From Muricomes intestini (GTDB lineage Bacteria; Bacillota; Clostridia; Lachnospirales; Lachnospiraceae), in NCBI RefSeq assembly GCF_004346165.1, contig NZ_SLZZ01000002.1, positions 186,001-250,000 on the forward strand: DNA of 64,000 nt, written 5' to 3'. The notes under the pieces were generated by a model. The model was not told the DNA's origin, ran no database searches, and saw only the letters and a list, made by a program, of their open reading frames with translations. Both the position numbers and the translations under genes were made by a program. This document shows positions 35,358-43,949 of the stretch, one piece after another; position 1 is the stretch's first letter, and each line of letters opens with the position of its first letter.

Positions 35358-35978
35358 TTATTCTTTACAAATACTGATGTAAGCCTTTACCACCTCTATC
35401 AGCTTATCATAGCTCATGGATGCCGTGTTCAGACAAAGATCGTAATTTCTTGCATCATTCCATTCCCGTCCGGTATAATATTTATAATATTCAGAACGGT
35501 GCTTATCCGTCTTCTCAATTTTTTTGATAATTTCCTTTTCTGTCCCCCCGTTTTGTTTCATCACACGGGCAATACAATCGTCCATCGGGGCATACAAAAA
35601 TAAACGGACTACAAAATCACAGTCTTTCAGGAGATAATCTGCACAGCGTCCTATAATAACACAGGATTCCGTGTTGGCAAGCTCCCTGATTACTTTTGCC
35701 TGGTAATTGAAAAGATTGTCATTTGATACGAAATCATCACTGTCCGGTGGAATCACTTCACCATTGTACGCTCTTTTTGCTATCTTAAACAGCGGCAGAC
35801 TCTTTAATTTCTCGTCTGCCTTTCCAAACAAAGCCTCATTAATCCCACTCTCATCCGAGGCCAGTCTGAGTAAGTCCCTGTCATAGCAGTTTATCCCGAG
35901 TTCATCTGCCAGCTTAAGCCCTAATGTCCTGCCGCCGCTTCCATAGCCTCTTGCAATTGTAATTACAGTATGCTTCAT
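35358..35978 (-). CDS. Cytidylate kinase-like family protein
   Basis: A 206-aa protein of the Cmk-like P-loop kinase family found in many Clostridia. The N-terminus VITIARGYGSGGRTLGLKLADELG carries the nucleotide loop (GYGSGG), and CYDRDLLRLAS and CVIIGRCADYLL follow. It differs from canonical Cmk in length and in the CMP-binding region. It is preceded by AGGAGGAG, and lies 50 bases from livF and 27 from the rhodanese-TtcA gene. Function unknown; CMP kinase activity is not assured. Confidence 0.8.
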   Translation of the reverse strand: MKHTVITIARGYGSGGRTLGLKLADELGINCYDRDLLRLASDESGINEALFGKADEKLKSLPLFKIAKRAYNGEVIPPDSDDFVSNDNLFNYQAKVIRELANTESCVIIGRCADYLLKDCDFVVRLFLYAPMDDCIARVMKQNGGTEKEIIKKIEKTDKHRSEYYKYYTGREWNDARNYDLCLNTASMSYDKLIEVVKAYISICKE

Positions 35979-36028
35979 AAAATCTCCTCCTCTATCCCGG
36001 CATATTCTTCTGAATATGGCTTTCGGAT

Positions 36029-36739
36029 CTACTCTCCTAAATATGCCTTTTTGATCGACTCATTGTTCATAAGCTCTTTTGCATCTCCGCTCAGCACAAT
36101 GTTTCCTGTCTCTAATACATATGCGCGGTCTGCAATGGAAAGTGCCTTTTTCGCATTCTGCTCTACCAAAAGTACGGTGGTTCCCGAAGCAGAGATTTCT
36201 TTAATAATATTGAAAATTTCTTCTACAAAAATTGGGGACAATCCCATGGAGGGTTCATCCATCAGTATAATCCTGGGCTTGCTCATCAGTGCCCTGCCCA
36301 TTGCAAGCATCTGCTGTTCGCCGCCGCTCAATGTCCCGGCAGCCTGCTTTTTCCGTTCCTCCAGTCGGGGAAAACTTCGATACACGCGCTGCAGAGAGTC
36401 TGCTATTTCATCTTTGTCTTTTCTCGTATAGGCCCCAAGCTTTAGATTCTCCAGCACAGAAAGTTCCGCAAATACACGTCTTCCTTCCGGAACATGAGCC
36501 ATACCCATGGACACAATCTTGTGTCCCGGAACTTTCGTGATATCCTGGCCTTCAAAAATAATGCTTCCCTCTTTTGCCTGAAGCATACCGGTTATTGTCT
36601 GCAACGTTGTTGTTTTTCCTGCGCCGTTGGCACCGATCAACGCAATGACCTCTCCCTCATTTACTTCGAAGGAAATACCTTTGATGGCCTGGATCACGCC
36701 GTAATACACTTTCAGATCTTTAATTTCAAGCATTGCCAT
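36029..36739 (-). CDS. livF: Branched-chain amino acid ABC transporter ATPase LivF
   Basis: A 236-aa ATPase of the HAAT importer family: Walker A GANGAGKTTTLQTITGML, the signature LSGGEQQMLAMGRAL and Walker B RIILMDEPSMGLSP. The NBD follows the LivF branch in its C-terminus (VLETGNIVLSGDAKELM). It pairs with LivG for import of leucine, isoleucine and valine or similar amides. It is the last of the livHMGF run, 13 bases after livG. Other substrates, such as urea or amides, are used by some relatives. Confidence 0.92.
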   Translation of the reverse strand: MAMLEIKDLKVYYGVIQAIKGISFEVNEGEVIALIGANGAGKTTTLQTITGMLQAKEGSIIFEGQDITKVPGHKIVSMGMAHVPEGRRVFAELSVLENLKLGAYTRKDKDEIADSLQRVYRSFPRLEERKKQAAGTLSGGEQQMLAMGRALMSKPRIILMDEPSMGLSPIFVEEIFNIIKEISASGTTVLLVEQNAKKALSIADRAYVLETGNIVLSGDAKELMNNESIKKAYLGE

Positions 36740-36752
36740 AAATTATTTCCTC

Positions 36753-37511
36753 CTACTCTCCAAGGTATGCCGTGATAACCTTCGGATCATTTAAGACATC
36801 TTTTGTCTTCCCCTGAGCCAGTACCTGTCCAAAATTCAGTACCGTCAGTTCCTCGCAGATACCGGATACCAGTTTCATATCATGTTCAATCAAAAGTATC
36901 GTCATGTCAAATTCGTCCCGGACAAAACGGATTGTCTCCATCAACTCTTTTGTTTCATTAGGATTCATTCCTGCCGCTGGTTCATCCAGAAGCAGCAGCT
37001 TCGGATTCGTTGCAAGCGCCCGGGCAATCTCCAGCTTTCTCTGTGCGCCGTAAGGCAGATTAGAGGCCAGATAATTTTCCTTATCCTCAAGTCCAAATAC
37101 TTTTAACAGTTCCCGCGCTTTCTCATTCATCTCTTTCTCTGCTTTATAATACTTAGGCAGACGCAGAACCGACGCAAGCGCAGAATAAGGATAACTGTTG
37201 TGCAGCCCTACTTTTACATTGTCCAATACTGATTGTTCTTTAAATAAACGGATATTCTGAAATGTCCTGGCAACTCCCGCCTTATTAATATCTATTGTTT
37301 TCTTTCCCGTAATATCTTTTCCATCCAGTTGGATGATTCCACTGTCCGGTTTATAAACTCCGGTAAGCATATTAAATATCGTTGTTTTTCCGGCGCCATT
37401 TGGTCCGATAAGGCCATACAGCTGTCCCTTCTGTATAGAAATCTCAAAACTATCTACAGCACGAAGGCCGCCAAAAGAGATACTCAGATTCTTTACTTCC
37501 AGCAATGCCAT
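36753..37511 (-). CDS. livG: Branched-chain amino acid ABC transporter ATPase LivG
   Basis: A 252-aa ATPase with Walker A GPNGAGKTTIFNMLTG, the LivG-typical insert (VARTFQNIRLFKEQSVLDNVKVGLHN), signature LPYGAQRKLEIARALA and Walker B LLLDEPAAGMNPNET. It lies between livM (one-base gap) and livF. It energises transport through LivH and LivM. Confidence 0.93.
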   Translation of the reverse strand: MALLEVKNLSISFGGLRAVDSFEISIQKGQLYGLIGPNGAGKTTIFNMLTGVYKPDSGIIQLDGKDITGKKTIDINKAGVARTFQNIRLFKEQSVLDNVKVGLHNSYPYSALASVLRLPKYYKAEKEMNEKARELLKVFGLEDKENYLASNLPYGAQRKLEIARALATNPKLLLLDEPAAGMNPNETKELMETIRFVRDEFDMTILLIEHDMKLVSGICEELTVLNFGQVLAQGKTKDVLNDPKVITAYLGE

Positions 37512-37512
37512 A

Positions 37513-38595
37513 TTACTGTACCCCCTTTGTCTTTTTTGAAAATAGACCCTTAAGTGAATGCCTCTGCCGCCATTCGATTGACTTCGGAGCCCAGTTAAAC
37601 AGCATCATCGCAATAAGTACAATTGCATAAATCAACATACGATAATCAGACAGCCCTCTTAAGACCTCAGGAAGCATAGTGAGCAGCACTGCCGCGATCA
37701 TAGAGCCGCGGAAACTTCCCATCCCTCCAAGAACCACAAATACAAGAAGCATAATGGACATATTATATCCAAAGTTAGCCGGTAAAGCTGTCAGCGTAGA
37801 CAGATTATGTGCATAAAGTACCCCTGCAGTCCCGGCAACTGCGGCTGAAATTGTAAATGCCATCAACTTGAATTTTGTAACAGGAATTCCGACAGATTCT
37901 GCGGCAATACGGTTATCCCTGATTGCCATAACAGCCCGGCCCGTTCTGGAATTCACAAGATTGTACACTATAATCAAACTGATCAGAATCAAAATAATGC
38001 CAATTACAAAGGAAGCCTGATGAGGAGTTCCTGTAATACCTTTAGGTCCATTGATAATCATCTTCCCTTCCTCTTCCATTTTCAAAGCAGATGCATCTGA
38101 CACAGAAAAATGCAGACCTTTGGAGTCTTTTCCAACATACAGCACGTTCATAACATTTTTAATAATTTCGCCAAAAGCCAGCGTTACGATTGCCAAGTAA
38201 TCACCCTGCAAACGCAATACCGGAATTCCAATCAGAAATCCAAAGAGCGCCGCCGTCAGAGTACCTATTATAATGGCAAGGACAAAGCGCAGATTCTCGT
38301 TCATCCCTGTATCTACCATATATTTCGTAAAAAAGGCGCTGGAGAAAGCTCCCACACACATAAACCCGGCATGTCCCAGGCTCAATTCACCAAGATAGCC
38401 TACACAAAGATTTAACCCAATAGCTGCTATAGAATAAATGCAGAGAGGAACAAGCAGCCCCTGCATCAGACTGGACATGCTTCCCGTCCCGACCATAACC
38501 TGTACAATAATAAATACAAGGATTACAATTCCATATGTGACAAAAGAATCCCTTGTCGCTTTTTTCGTATTATTTTTATCAAACATTTTTTTCAC
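37513..38595 (-). CDS. livM: Branched-chain amino acid ABC transporter permease LivM
   Basis: A roughly 360-aa permease with nine to ten hydrophobic segments and family blocks LCVGYLGELSLGHAGFMCVGAF, GDYLAIVTLAFGEIIKNVMN and AIRDNRIAAESVGIPVTKFKLMAFTISAAVAG (coupling loop). An insertion of about 30 polar residues follows the third block, as in many LivM. I placed the start at GTG 38595, since AGGTGG is five bases upstream; another GTG at 38604 abuts the livH stop. Forms the channel with LivH. Confidence 0.92.
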   Translation of the reverse strand: MKKMFDKNNTKKATRDSFVTYGIVILVFIIVQVMVGTGSMSSLMQGLLVPLCIYSIAAIGLNLCVGYLGELSLGHAGFMCVGAFSSAFFTKYMVDTGMNENLRFVLAIIIGTLTAALFGFLIGIPVLRLQGDYLAIVTLAFGEIIKNVMNVLYVGKDSKGLHFSVSDASALKMEEEGKMIINGPKGITGTPHQASFVIGIILILISLIIVYNLVNSRTGRAVMAIRDNRIAAESVGIPVTKFKLMAFTISAAVAGTAGVLYAHNLSTLTALPANFGYNMSIMLLVFVVLGGMGSFRGSMIAAVLLTMLPEVLRGLSDYRMLIYAIVLIAMMLFNWAPKSIEWRQRHSLKGLFSKKTKGVQ

Positions 38596-38604
38596 TGCTG
38601 CCAC

Positions 38605-39486
38605 CTACACTTTCTCATGAATCGGTTTGCCGAGAATTCCGGTAGGTTTCACCAGCAATACAATAATCAGCACTGCAAATACAATTGCATCCGACAGCTG
38701 GGAGGATATGTATGCTCTTCCCAAAACCTCAATAATCCCAAGTAATATACCACCGATAAATGCTCCTGGTATGGAGCCGATACCGCCAAATACTGCCGCC
38801 GTAAATGCCTTAATACCCGGCATGGAACCGATATAAGGAGTCAGAGTAGGATATGCAGAGCAGAGAAGGACACCGGCGATAGCCGCCAGTCCGGAGCCAA
38901 TTGCAAAGGTCAGAGAAATCGTTCCGTTCACATTGACACCCATAAGCTGTGCCGCATCCTTATCTTCTGAAACAGCAAGCATGGCACGTCCCGCTTTTGT
39001 CTTTTTAATAAACAACATCAATCCTGCCATAATGATAACACAGGTTACAACCGTTACTATAGCAACACTTGAGATTGAAAGTTTTCCACCTGCCAGTTTC
39101 AGTGCCGGCAATGTTATAATGGAGGAAAAAGACTTTGTGTCTGCTCCAAATACTAAAAGCGCAATATTCTGAAGCAGATAGCTGACACCAATAGCGGTAA
39201 TCAATACAGCCAGCGGAGATGCTTTCCTGAGTGGCTTGTATGCTACTTTCTCCACCACAATTCCAAGTACAGTACAAACTACTACTGATATAAGGACGCT
39301 GAGCAAAGGATTAAACTGCAGTCCGCTCGTCATCGTAAACACTACATAACATCCGATCATAATTACATCGCCATGGGCAAAGTTCAACATTTTTGCAATT
39401 CCATATACCATGGTATATCCAAGAGCAATAATCGCGTAAACGCTCCCAAGACTGATTCCATTAATCAAATAAGCTATGAAACTCAT
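38605..39486 (-). CDS. livH: Branched-chain amino acid ABC transporter permease LivH
   Basis: A 293-aa permease with eight hydrophobic segments. Family elements are LINGISLGSVYAIIALGYTMVYGIAKMLNFAHGDV at the N-terminus and KTKAGRAMLAVSEDKDAAQLMGVNVNGTISLTFAIGSGLAAIAGVL in the coupling region. AGAGGT lies seven bases before its ATG. It opens the livHMGF block. The binding-protein gene is 300 bases further upstream, across a repeat-rich gap with a terminator. Confidence 0.93.
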   Translation of the reverse strand: MSFIAYLINGISLGSVYAIIALGYTMVYGIAKMLNFAHGDVIMIGCYVVFTMTSGLQFNPLLSVLISVVVCTVLGIVVEKVAYKPLRKASPLAVLITAIGVSYLLQNIALLVFGADTKSFSSIITLPALKLAGGKLSISSVAIVTVVTCVIIMAGLMLFIKKTKAGRAMLAVSEDKDAAQLMGVNVNGTISLTFAIGSGLAAIAGVLLCSAYPTLTPYIGSMPGIKAFTAAVFGGIGSIPGAFIGGILLGIIEVLGRAYISSQLSDAIVFAVLIIVLLVKPTGILGKPIHEKV

Positions 39487-39567
39487 ATAAATACCTCTTG
39501 CTTTCCCTTCTTTTTACGTTAAGGTTAAATTCCAGCCTGATTCCACTGAATTTTAACCATATAACCC

Positions 39568-39618
39568 AGGCATTTAAAAGTATGCATATCCAGCACACAT
39601 GTATACTTTTAAATGCCT
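39568..39618. promoter_or_regulatory. Long inverted repeat in the livJ-livH gap
   Basis: AGGCATTTAAAAGTAT at 39568-39583 is an exact inverse of 39603-39618, with a 19-base loop. There is no T tract on either side, so it may be a processing or stabilising hairpin at the 5' end of the livHMGF message, or an operator, rather than a terminator. Confidence 0.55.
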
Positions 39619-39640
39619 GTGCTTTTGACAAATATTTTAC

Positions 39641-39710
39641 CACAAAAAAGTTCAACCGACCACAAAAAAGTTCAACCACTGTAAAAAAGTTCAACCACCA
39701 TAAAAAAGTT
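39641..39710. repeat. Four tandem copies of a 19-20 base unit
   Basis: A CACAAAAAAGTTCAACC-like unit is repeated four times with a period of 20, 19 and 19 bases; on the minus strand each reads GGTTGAACTTTTTT. The last copy is diverged. It lies between the livJ terminator and the long inverted repeat. No spacer sequence separates the units, so it is not a CRISPR. Confidence 0.75.
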
Positions 39711-39735
39711 TAGCCGGCTGTAACGAACTGAAAAC

Positions 39736-39757
39736 GGGACTGTCCGCCGACAGCCCC
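39736..39757 (-). terminator. Terminator after livJ
   Basis: On the minus strand GGGGCTGTC/GACAGTCCC with a four-base loop is followed by GTTTTC, 31 bases after the binding-protein stop codon. It separates livJ from livHMGF. Confidence 0.7.
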
Positions 39758-39787
39758 ATGTTCTTTCTAGAATTATACATCAGCAGC

Positions 39788-40948
39788 TTACATCGCTGTA
39801 TATGTTCCATCCTTGATAATAACAGCTTTTGGCTGTTTGTTTACTTCCCCTGTAGGCTCCCAGTTGAGGCCCTCATCTCCACCGGTCAGACCTTGAATGG
39901 TTACCCCCGACATTGCTTCTTTCAGAGTGTCACAAAGGTCAGAAACGCTCATATCCGGAGTAGCTTCTGCTTTTTCCAGAGCTGCCTTGATTGCATAAAT
40001 TCCGTCGTATGCGTCTGCCGCAAATTGATTTGGCACCTCGCCAAACTCATCTTTATATTTTTTCACAAAATTCTGTGTAGCCTCATCGTCTGCATCTGCC
40101 GCAAACGGAGTCAGCAGCATGACACCTTCTGCCAGTGAAGTATCAAAATTCTCAACAGAAAGAATACCATCTAACCCATCGCAGCCGAAGAACTTCGGTG
40201 CAAATCCCATTGTATCTGCCTGCTTCAGAATGATAGATGCCTCTGTGTAATAGATTGGCAGGAAAACCAGTTCTGCACCTGAATCCTGTGCTTTCTTTAA
40301 CTGTGTAGAGAAGTCTGTTTTAGAATCTTCGGTGAAAGCCTCTGTTGCTACAACATCAAGCTTCTCATTCTTCGCCTCCTCTATAAACTTGTCTGAAATT
40401 CCTGACGAGTACACATCAGAGCTGTTGTAAATAACAGCAACCTTCGATGCAAGCTTATTCTCCGCGATATATTGTGCTGAAGCAGTACCCTGGTTCGGGT
40501 CTGTAAAACAAATCTGGAATACATTTCCATTGGCAAGTACATCTGTCGTTGATGCAGATGGCGTAACCTGAAACATATTATCCTGTGCCGTCTTGTCAGC
40601 TACCGCCACACATGGGGTGGATGTGACTGTTCCCAGGAGAACCTGCATGCCCCAGTCTTTGAGAGTATTATAAGCATTGACAGACTTCTCTGCATCACTC
40701 TGGTCATCCTCAAACTTATACTCAATCTTATGGCCGTCAATTCCGCCGTCCTCATTGATTTCATCCACAGCAATCTTTGCCGCATTCTTCACAGCTGTTC
40801 CATAGATAGCTGCACCTCCTGTAGTAGGTCCAATCCCCCCAATGTAGAATTTATCGTCTTCCTTCTTCGAAGCTGATTTTGATCCGCATGCCGCCAGGCT
40901 TGAAACCGCCAGAGCCGCTACTAATAACACACTGACTGCTCTTTTCAT
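39788..40948 (-). CDS. livJ: Branched-chain amino acid-binding lipoprotein LivJ-type
   Basis: A 386-aa extracytoplasmic binding protein of the periplasmic-binding type I family. Residues 1-20 form a signal peptide with lipobox LAAC. The mature start FYIGGIGPTTGGAAIYGTAVKNAAKIAVDEIN is typical for leucine/amide-binding proteins. It is encoded upstream of livHMGF on the same strand, with its own terminator. Highly expressed binding-protein genes often have such a boundary. The amino acid specificity is not certain. Confidence 0.9.
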   Translation of the reverse strand: MKRAVSVLLVAALAVSSLAACGSKSASKKEDDKFYIGGIGPTTGGAAIYGTAVKNAAKIAVDEINEDGGIDGHKIEYKFEDDQSDAEKSVNAYNTLKDWGMQVLLGTVTSTPCVAVADKTAQDNMFQVTPSASTTDVLANGNVFQICFTDPNQGTASAQYIAENKLASKVAVIYNSSDVYSSGISDKFIEEAKNEKLDVVATEAFTEDSKTDFSTQLKKAQDSGAELVFLPIYYTEASIILKQADTMGFAPKFFGCDGLDGILSVENFDTSLAEGVMLLTPFAADADDEATQNFVKKYKDEFGEVPNQFAADAYDGIYAIKAALEKAEATPDMSVSDLCDTLKEAMSGVTIQGLTGGDEGLNWEPTGEVNKQPKAVIIKDGTYTAM

Positions 40949-40978
40949 AGTCTTTCCTCCTCATTCTCAATGATTTTA

Positions 40979-41121
40979 GTAACAGTTCAGCCATCAGCTC
41001 GATTTTGCTGCGCTTCATCTCGCTGTGGCAGAGCGCCATATGAATTTTCGGCAGCATATGCATACAAAAGCAAGCTTTCTCCTGCCTACGCTGTCGAAAA
41101 TTCGCATGGCTGAACTGTTAC
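40979..41121. mobile_element. MITE with 16-base terminal repeats and 8-base target duplication
   Basis: A 143-bp element with perfect terminal inverted repeats GTAACAGTTCAGCCAT at 40979-40994 and its inverse at 41106-41121. It is flanked on both sides by the direct repeat TGATTTTA (40971-40978 and 41122-41129), as expected from a target duplication. Inner subterminal arms GAATTTTCG/CGAAAATTC also pair. It encodes no protein; short reading frames through it give a SEMKRSKIELMAELL-type peptide that is a product of the repeat. A related half-copy is at 45662-45710. Confidence 0.85.
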
Positions 41122-41242
41122 TGATTTTATGGGATATTTTTACACATTTACGCATTAATTCGGTAAAGTTATTCCCCGCAGTTAATGAATAAGGACGCTC
41201 TTTACCTGTTCCAGAACGTCCTTATTCCTGTGTCTTATAATA

Positions 41243-42145
41243 CTACACGAGTCTTTCAAAATCAATACTCAATTTATCGGGAATAGTTTGGACAGGAATC
41301 CACCCGGCAATGTCCGAGGACTCAAACTTATAGTCCAGGGGTTTTCCGTAGGCAGATTCATAGGCAGCCTTTTTCTGCTCATAGTCCTTTTCGCACATGA
41401 TAATACTATTCTCTCTGACGGATTTTGCCGGATCGGGATATATTGTCGGAAGAACATGCATGACATACTCTACCTTATAAAATTCCGACGTGTCCAACTC
41501 GTCCAGCGCATTCATTTCTACAAAGCAGGAAATCACTGGAGCCTTAAATTTTGCCGCATAGTAATAGGCTCCCCGCTTTGCCGGACGGGGCTTGCGGTAA
41601 TTAAACCACATTTCCTGTTCCGGGTAAATCAGTACATATTCGTTTCCTGCCAGAGCCTCACTCAGCAACAGTTCAAATTTACCCGCCATATAACTTGGAA
41701 CACTGCTTATCGGGATGGTATCTGCATAATTCATCAAATACCCTATCCAGCCTGTCATGGCCAGATTCGTTTCCTGACTAACAATACAGAGCCTCTTTTT
41801 TCCCAGCTTCCATACCAAATCCCGTACCACTGTATTGTCAAGAGGGCTAAAATGATTGCTTGTCACAATAGCGCCGCCTGTTATCCCGCCCATATTTGCT
41901 AATCCCGATATTTTTGTGCTCTCGTTGATACTTCTAGTGACAATACCGGCCACATGACGCGCCGTCCAGCTGTTTAGCCAAAAACAAAAGGATTCTCTTT
42001 TTTCCAAATAATTCTCAAGCAGAGCTTCCTTTTGTTTTCTTGTCAGTACAGGATCGCCTTCCTCTACTTTAACATGAAAATCCCCCGCCCCCGCCGCCTT
42101 TTTGATATTTTCAATAACCTGGTCTCTTGCTTCTCCAATTATCAT
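41243..42145 (-). CDS. PlsC-like acyltransferase (second gene of the GT8 operon set)
   Basis: A 300-aa protein of the lysophospholipid acyltransferase superfamily. The HX4D motif is in TSNHFSPLDN and a YPEQEMWFN block stands for the second substrate motif. An extra N-terminal region of about 95 residues precedes the domain, with no strong membrane helix. It overlaps the GT8 gene before it by four bases (ATGA) and is the last gene of the four-gene operon. The acyl acceptor is probably a glycosylated lipid, inferred from neighbours. Confidence 0.8.
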   Translation of the reverse strand: MIIGEARDQVIENIKKAAGAGDFHVKVEEGDPVLTRKQKEALLENYLEKRESFCFWLNSWTARHVAGIVTRSINESTKISGLANMGGITGGAIVTSNHFSPLDNTVVRDLVWKLGKKRLCIVSQETNLAMTGWIGYLMNYADTIPISSVPSYMAGKFELLLSEALAGNEYVLIYPEQEMWFNYRKPRPAKRGAYYYAAKFKAPVISCFVEMNALDELDTSEFYKVEYVMHVLPTIYPDPAKSVRENSIIMCEKDYEQKKAAYESAYGKPLDYKFESSDIAGWIPVQTIPDKLSIDFERLV

Positions 42146-43104
42146 AAACGTGCTTCTTTCCCTTCATTGAACACTGTCCGAAAAGTTACCTTGCCGTCTC
42201 CAGTGGCATTTCCCCGGGAAATCAGCAAATCCAGGTGCTCATTGTCAGACTGTCTGTCCTGCTCGGTATATGCCCCTTTTATAGCCAGTATTTCCTCTAA
42301 AAATCCCGAGGCTTCTGCGTAAGGCCAGAAATATTGCTCATACTGGATATTATCATAATGCCAGGGCTTGGCAAACAGATTGAAATGAACCAGCTTTGGG
42401 TTTTCCAGCGGCTCTGTCGCGTCTGATGGCATGGCATCCCAGAGGGCCGGCAGATACGTAACCCTCCCCTTACACATGGCATTGAGATAATCCTGGTCCG
42501 GTGCAATACAATCAAAATGGTACTTATTAAATAACTCCAGAAAACGCTGATCTATTCTGGTTTCCCTCAGTTTCTTTAAATTCATCAGAAGAACACCTGA
42601 GTTAAAATACTTATCTCTTTCAACGCCTACACAAAGTTCCGCATGCCTGGTCAGTTCGGGTAGTGCTGCGACGACAGGATCAATTACGGCTCCCAACAAA
42701 TTCTCTCCAAGCGGCGTCTGATACAACTCAGATATATCTCCCGGAACAACAATATCACTGTCAAGATAAATTCCCTTATCATATTCAGGGAACAGGACGG
42801 GAATAAAAAGCCGGAAATAAATTGTAAGCGTAAAATAATCCGCCCGCAGTCTGTTAGACATTCGATCTGTAATAGTATTCAGCTCGTCTTTCATCTCAAA
42901 GAATTGCATTTCACAATTTTTATCTGCCAATCCGGCAAGCTTCTCTCTATTTAGTTCACTTAGCTCCTTATATAGTACAAACACTTTATATTGATACACC
43001 TTTGAAGCATTTTTCAACATTGAAAATAACGCAACTCCCAACAATGGAGCGTAATCGTCATCAATTGTAAAGAATACTGGTATGATCTCCCTAGATTTTT
43101 TCAT
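42142..43104 (-). CDS. Glycosyltransferase family 8 protein (second copy)
   Basis: A 320-aa GT8 enzyme, the family of galactosyl/glucosyl transferases of lipopolysaccharide and related glycans. Start region IIPVFFTIDDDYAPLLGVALFSML; nucleotide-sugar metal motif DSD in KGIYLDSDIVVPGD; acceptor region FNSGVLLMNLKKLRE and the APDQDYLNAMCKGRV block; final HFNLFAKPWHY. ATG at 43104 was chosen because AGGAGAG precedes it; it overlaps the end of the first GT8 gene by 14 bases and the acyltransferase by four. The donor sugar is unknown. Confidence 0.88.
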   Translation of the reverse strand: MKKSREIIPVFFTIDDDYAPLLGVALFSMLKNASKVYQYKVFVLYKELSELNREKLAGLADKNCEMQFFEMKDELNTITDRMSNRLRADYFTLTIYFRLFIPVLFPEYDKGIYLDSDIVVPGDISELYQTPLGENLLGAVIDPVVAALPELTRHAELCVGVERDKYFNSGVLLMNLKKLRETRIDQRFLELFNKYHFDCIAPDQDYLNAMCKGRVTYLPALWDAMPSDATEPLENPKLVHFNLFAKPWHYDNIQYEQYFWPYAEASGFLEEILAIKGAYTEQDRQSDNEHLDLLISRGNATGDGKVTFRTVFNEGKEARL

Positions 43105-43948
43105 GAACACTCTCCTGTAATTCCTCTTTAATTTTAGAATGCAGCTGCCTGTATGTATGAAGTAATTTATCATATTCATACAGGTTCAGCTCACTGTGCA
43201 TCCGCTCTATGTCCCATGGTTTTACTGTCACCACATGGAGCCATGGGAAAAACCGAAAACTAGTTGTAAAGTGCTGTAAAACCGTATCCTTCTGCAGCCT
43301 GCGCTGCTCATTGAACCTCCGCGGCACTATTTTCTTCGAAACAGCAAGTTTATTCAATGCCGACTGGTCCGGCATAAACATCTTTTTCTCCTCACACAGC
43401 TCCCTGCATTTTTGCAGCAGTCCTGATTTGCGGAGCATCTGCATATTCATCAGAAGTACACCCGAGTTCTGGTAATCTGGCTTCAGAAGATTTCTGCGAA
43501 AAAGCCAGCGTCCATAATAATCAAGAACTCCTGCAAATTCATAATCCGAAATGTCCTGATGAAAGAATTTTGAACAGTCTTTTCTGCAGATCACATCATT
43601 ATCCAGATAAAGTATTTTTTCCGGAAGCTCCGGGATTTTATCTGCAAACAGCCTTAACATACAGCAGGGTGTAAAGCGTGTACCCAAATTAGCTTCCGGC
43701 ACCTGCGCACAAAACATCTCCGTAATATCAATCAGAGAAACAAAATTATTCGAATTGACTTTTTTCACCATTTTGTCTAAAGCGGCTGCAAAATAACCGG
43801 ATATTGGATGATATTCCTTCCCCTCAACACAAAAATATATAGTCAGTACAAAAATGTGCAGGGGTTCTTTCACATTTTTGAGTAAGGACAGAATGGAGAG
43901 GATTAATCCGTCTTCGATTTTTTCGTCGCCGCAATAAAGAATATCCAC
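43091..43948 (-). CDS. Glycosyltransferase family 8 protein (first copy)
   Basis: A 285-aa GT8 enzyme beginning VDILYCGDEKIEDGLILSIL, with metal motif DND in KILYLDNDVICRKDC and the QNSGVLLMNMQML block, ending in HVVTVKPWDIERMHSEL. I prefer the GTG at 43948, one base after the upstream stop, since an AGGAG site fits it and the protein then starts at the conserved strand; an ATG at 43969 overlaps the upstream gene. It is not an alternative copy of the next gene, the identity is low, so the two probably act on successive sugars. Confidence 0.85.
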   Translation of the reverse strand: MDILYCGDEKIEDGLILSILSLLKNVKEPLHIFVLTIYFCVEGKEYHPISGYFAAALDKMVKKVNSNNFVSLIDITEMFCAQVPEANLGTRFTPCCMLRLFADKIPELPEKILYLDNDVICRKDCSKFFHQDISDYEFAGVLDYYGRWLFRRNLLKPDYQNSGVLLMNMQMLRKSGLLQKCRELCEEKKMFMPDQSALNKLAVSKKIVPRRFNEQRRLQKDTVLQHFTTSFRFFPWLHVVTVKPWDIERMHSELNLYEYDKLLHTYRQLHSKIKEELQESVHEKI

Positions 43949-43949
43949 T

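Noticed and set aside
39641-39710. Possible CRISPR from the four tandem units
   Set aside because: The units of 19-20 bases follow one another without unique spacers of 30-40 bases, no cas genes are near, and the last unit is diverged.
40851-41063. Short minus-strand reading frame through the MITE with a CHSEMKRSKIELMAELLLK peptide
   Set aside because: The peptide is encoded by the palindromic repeat itself and a similar one appears at the half-copy (45.6 kb). There is no ribosome site and it ends inside the repeat, so it is a by-product and not a gene.
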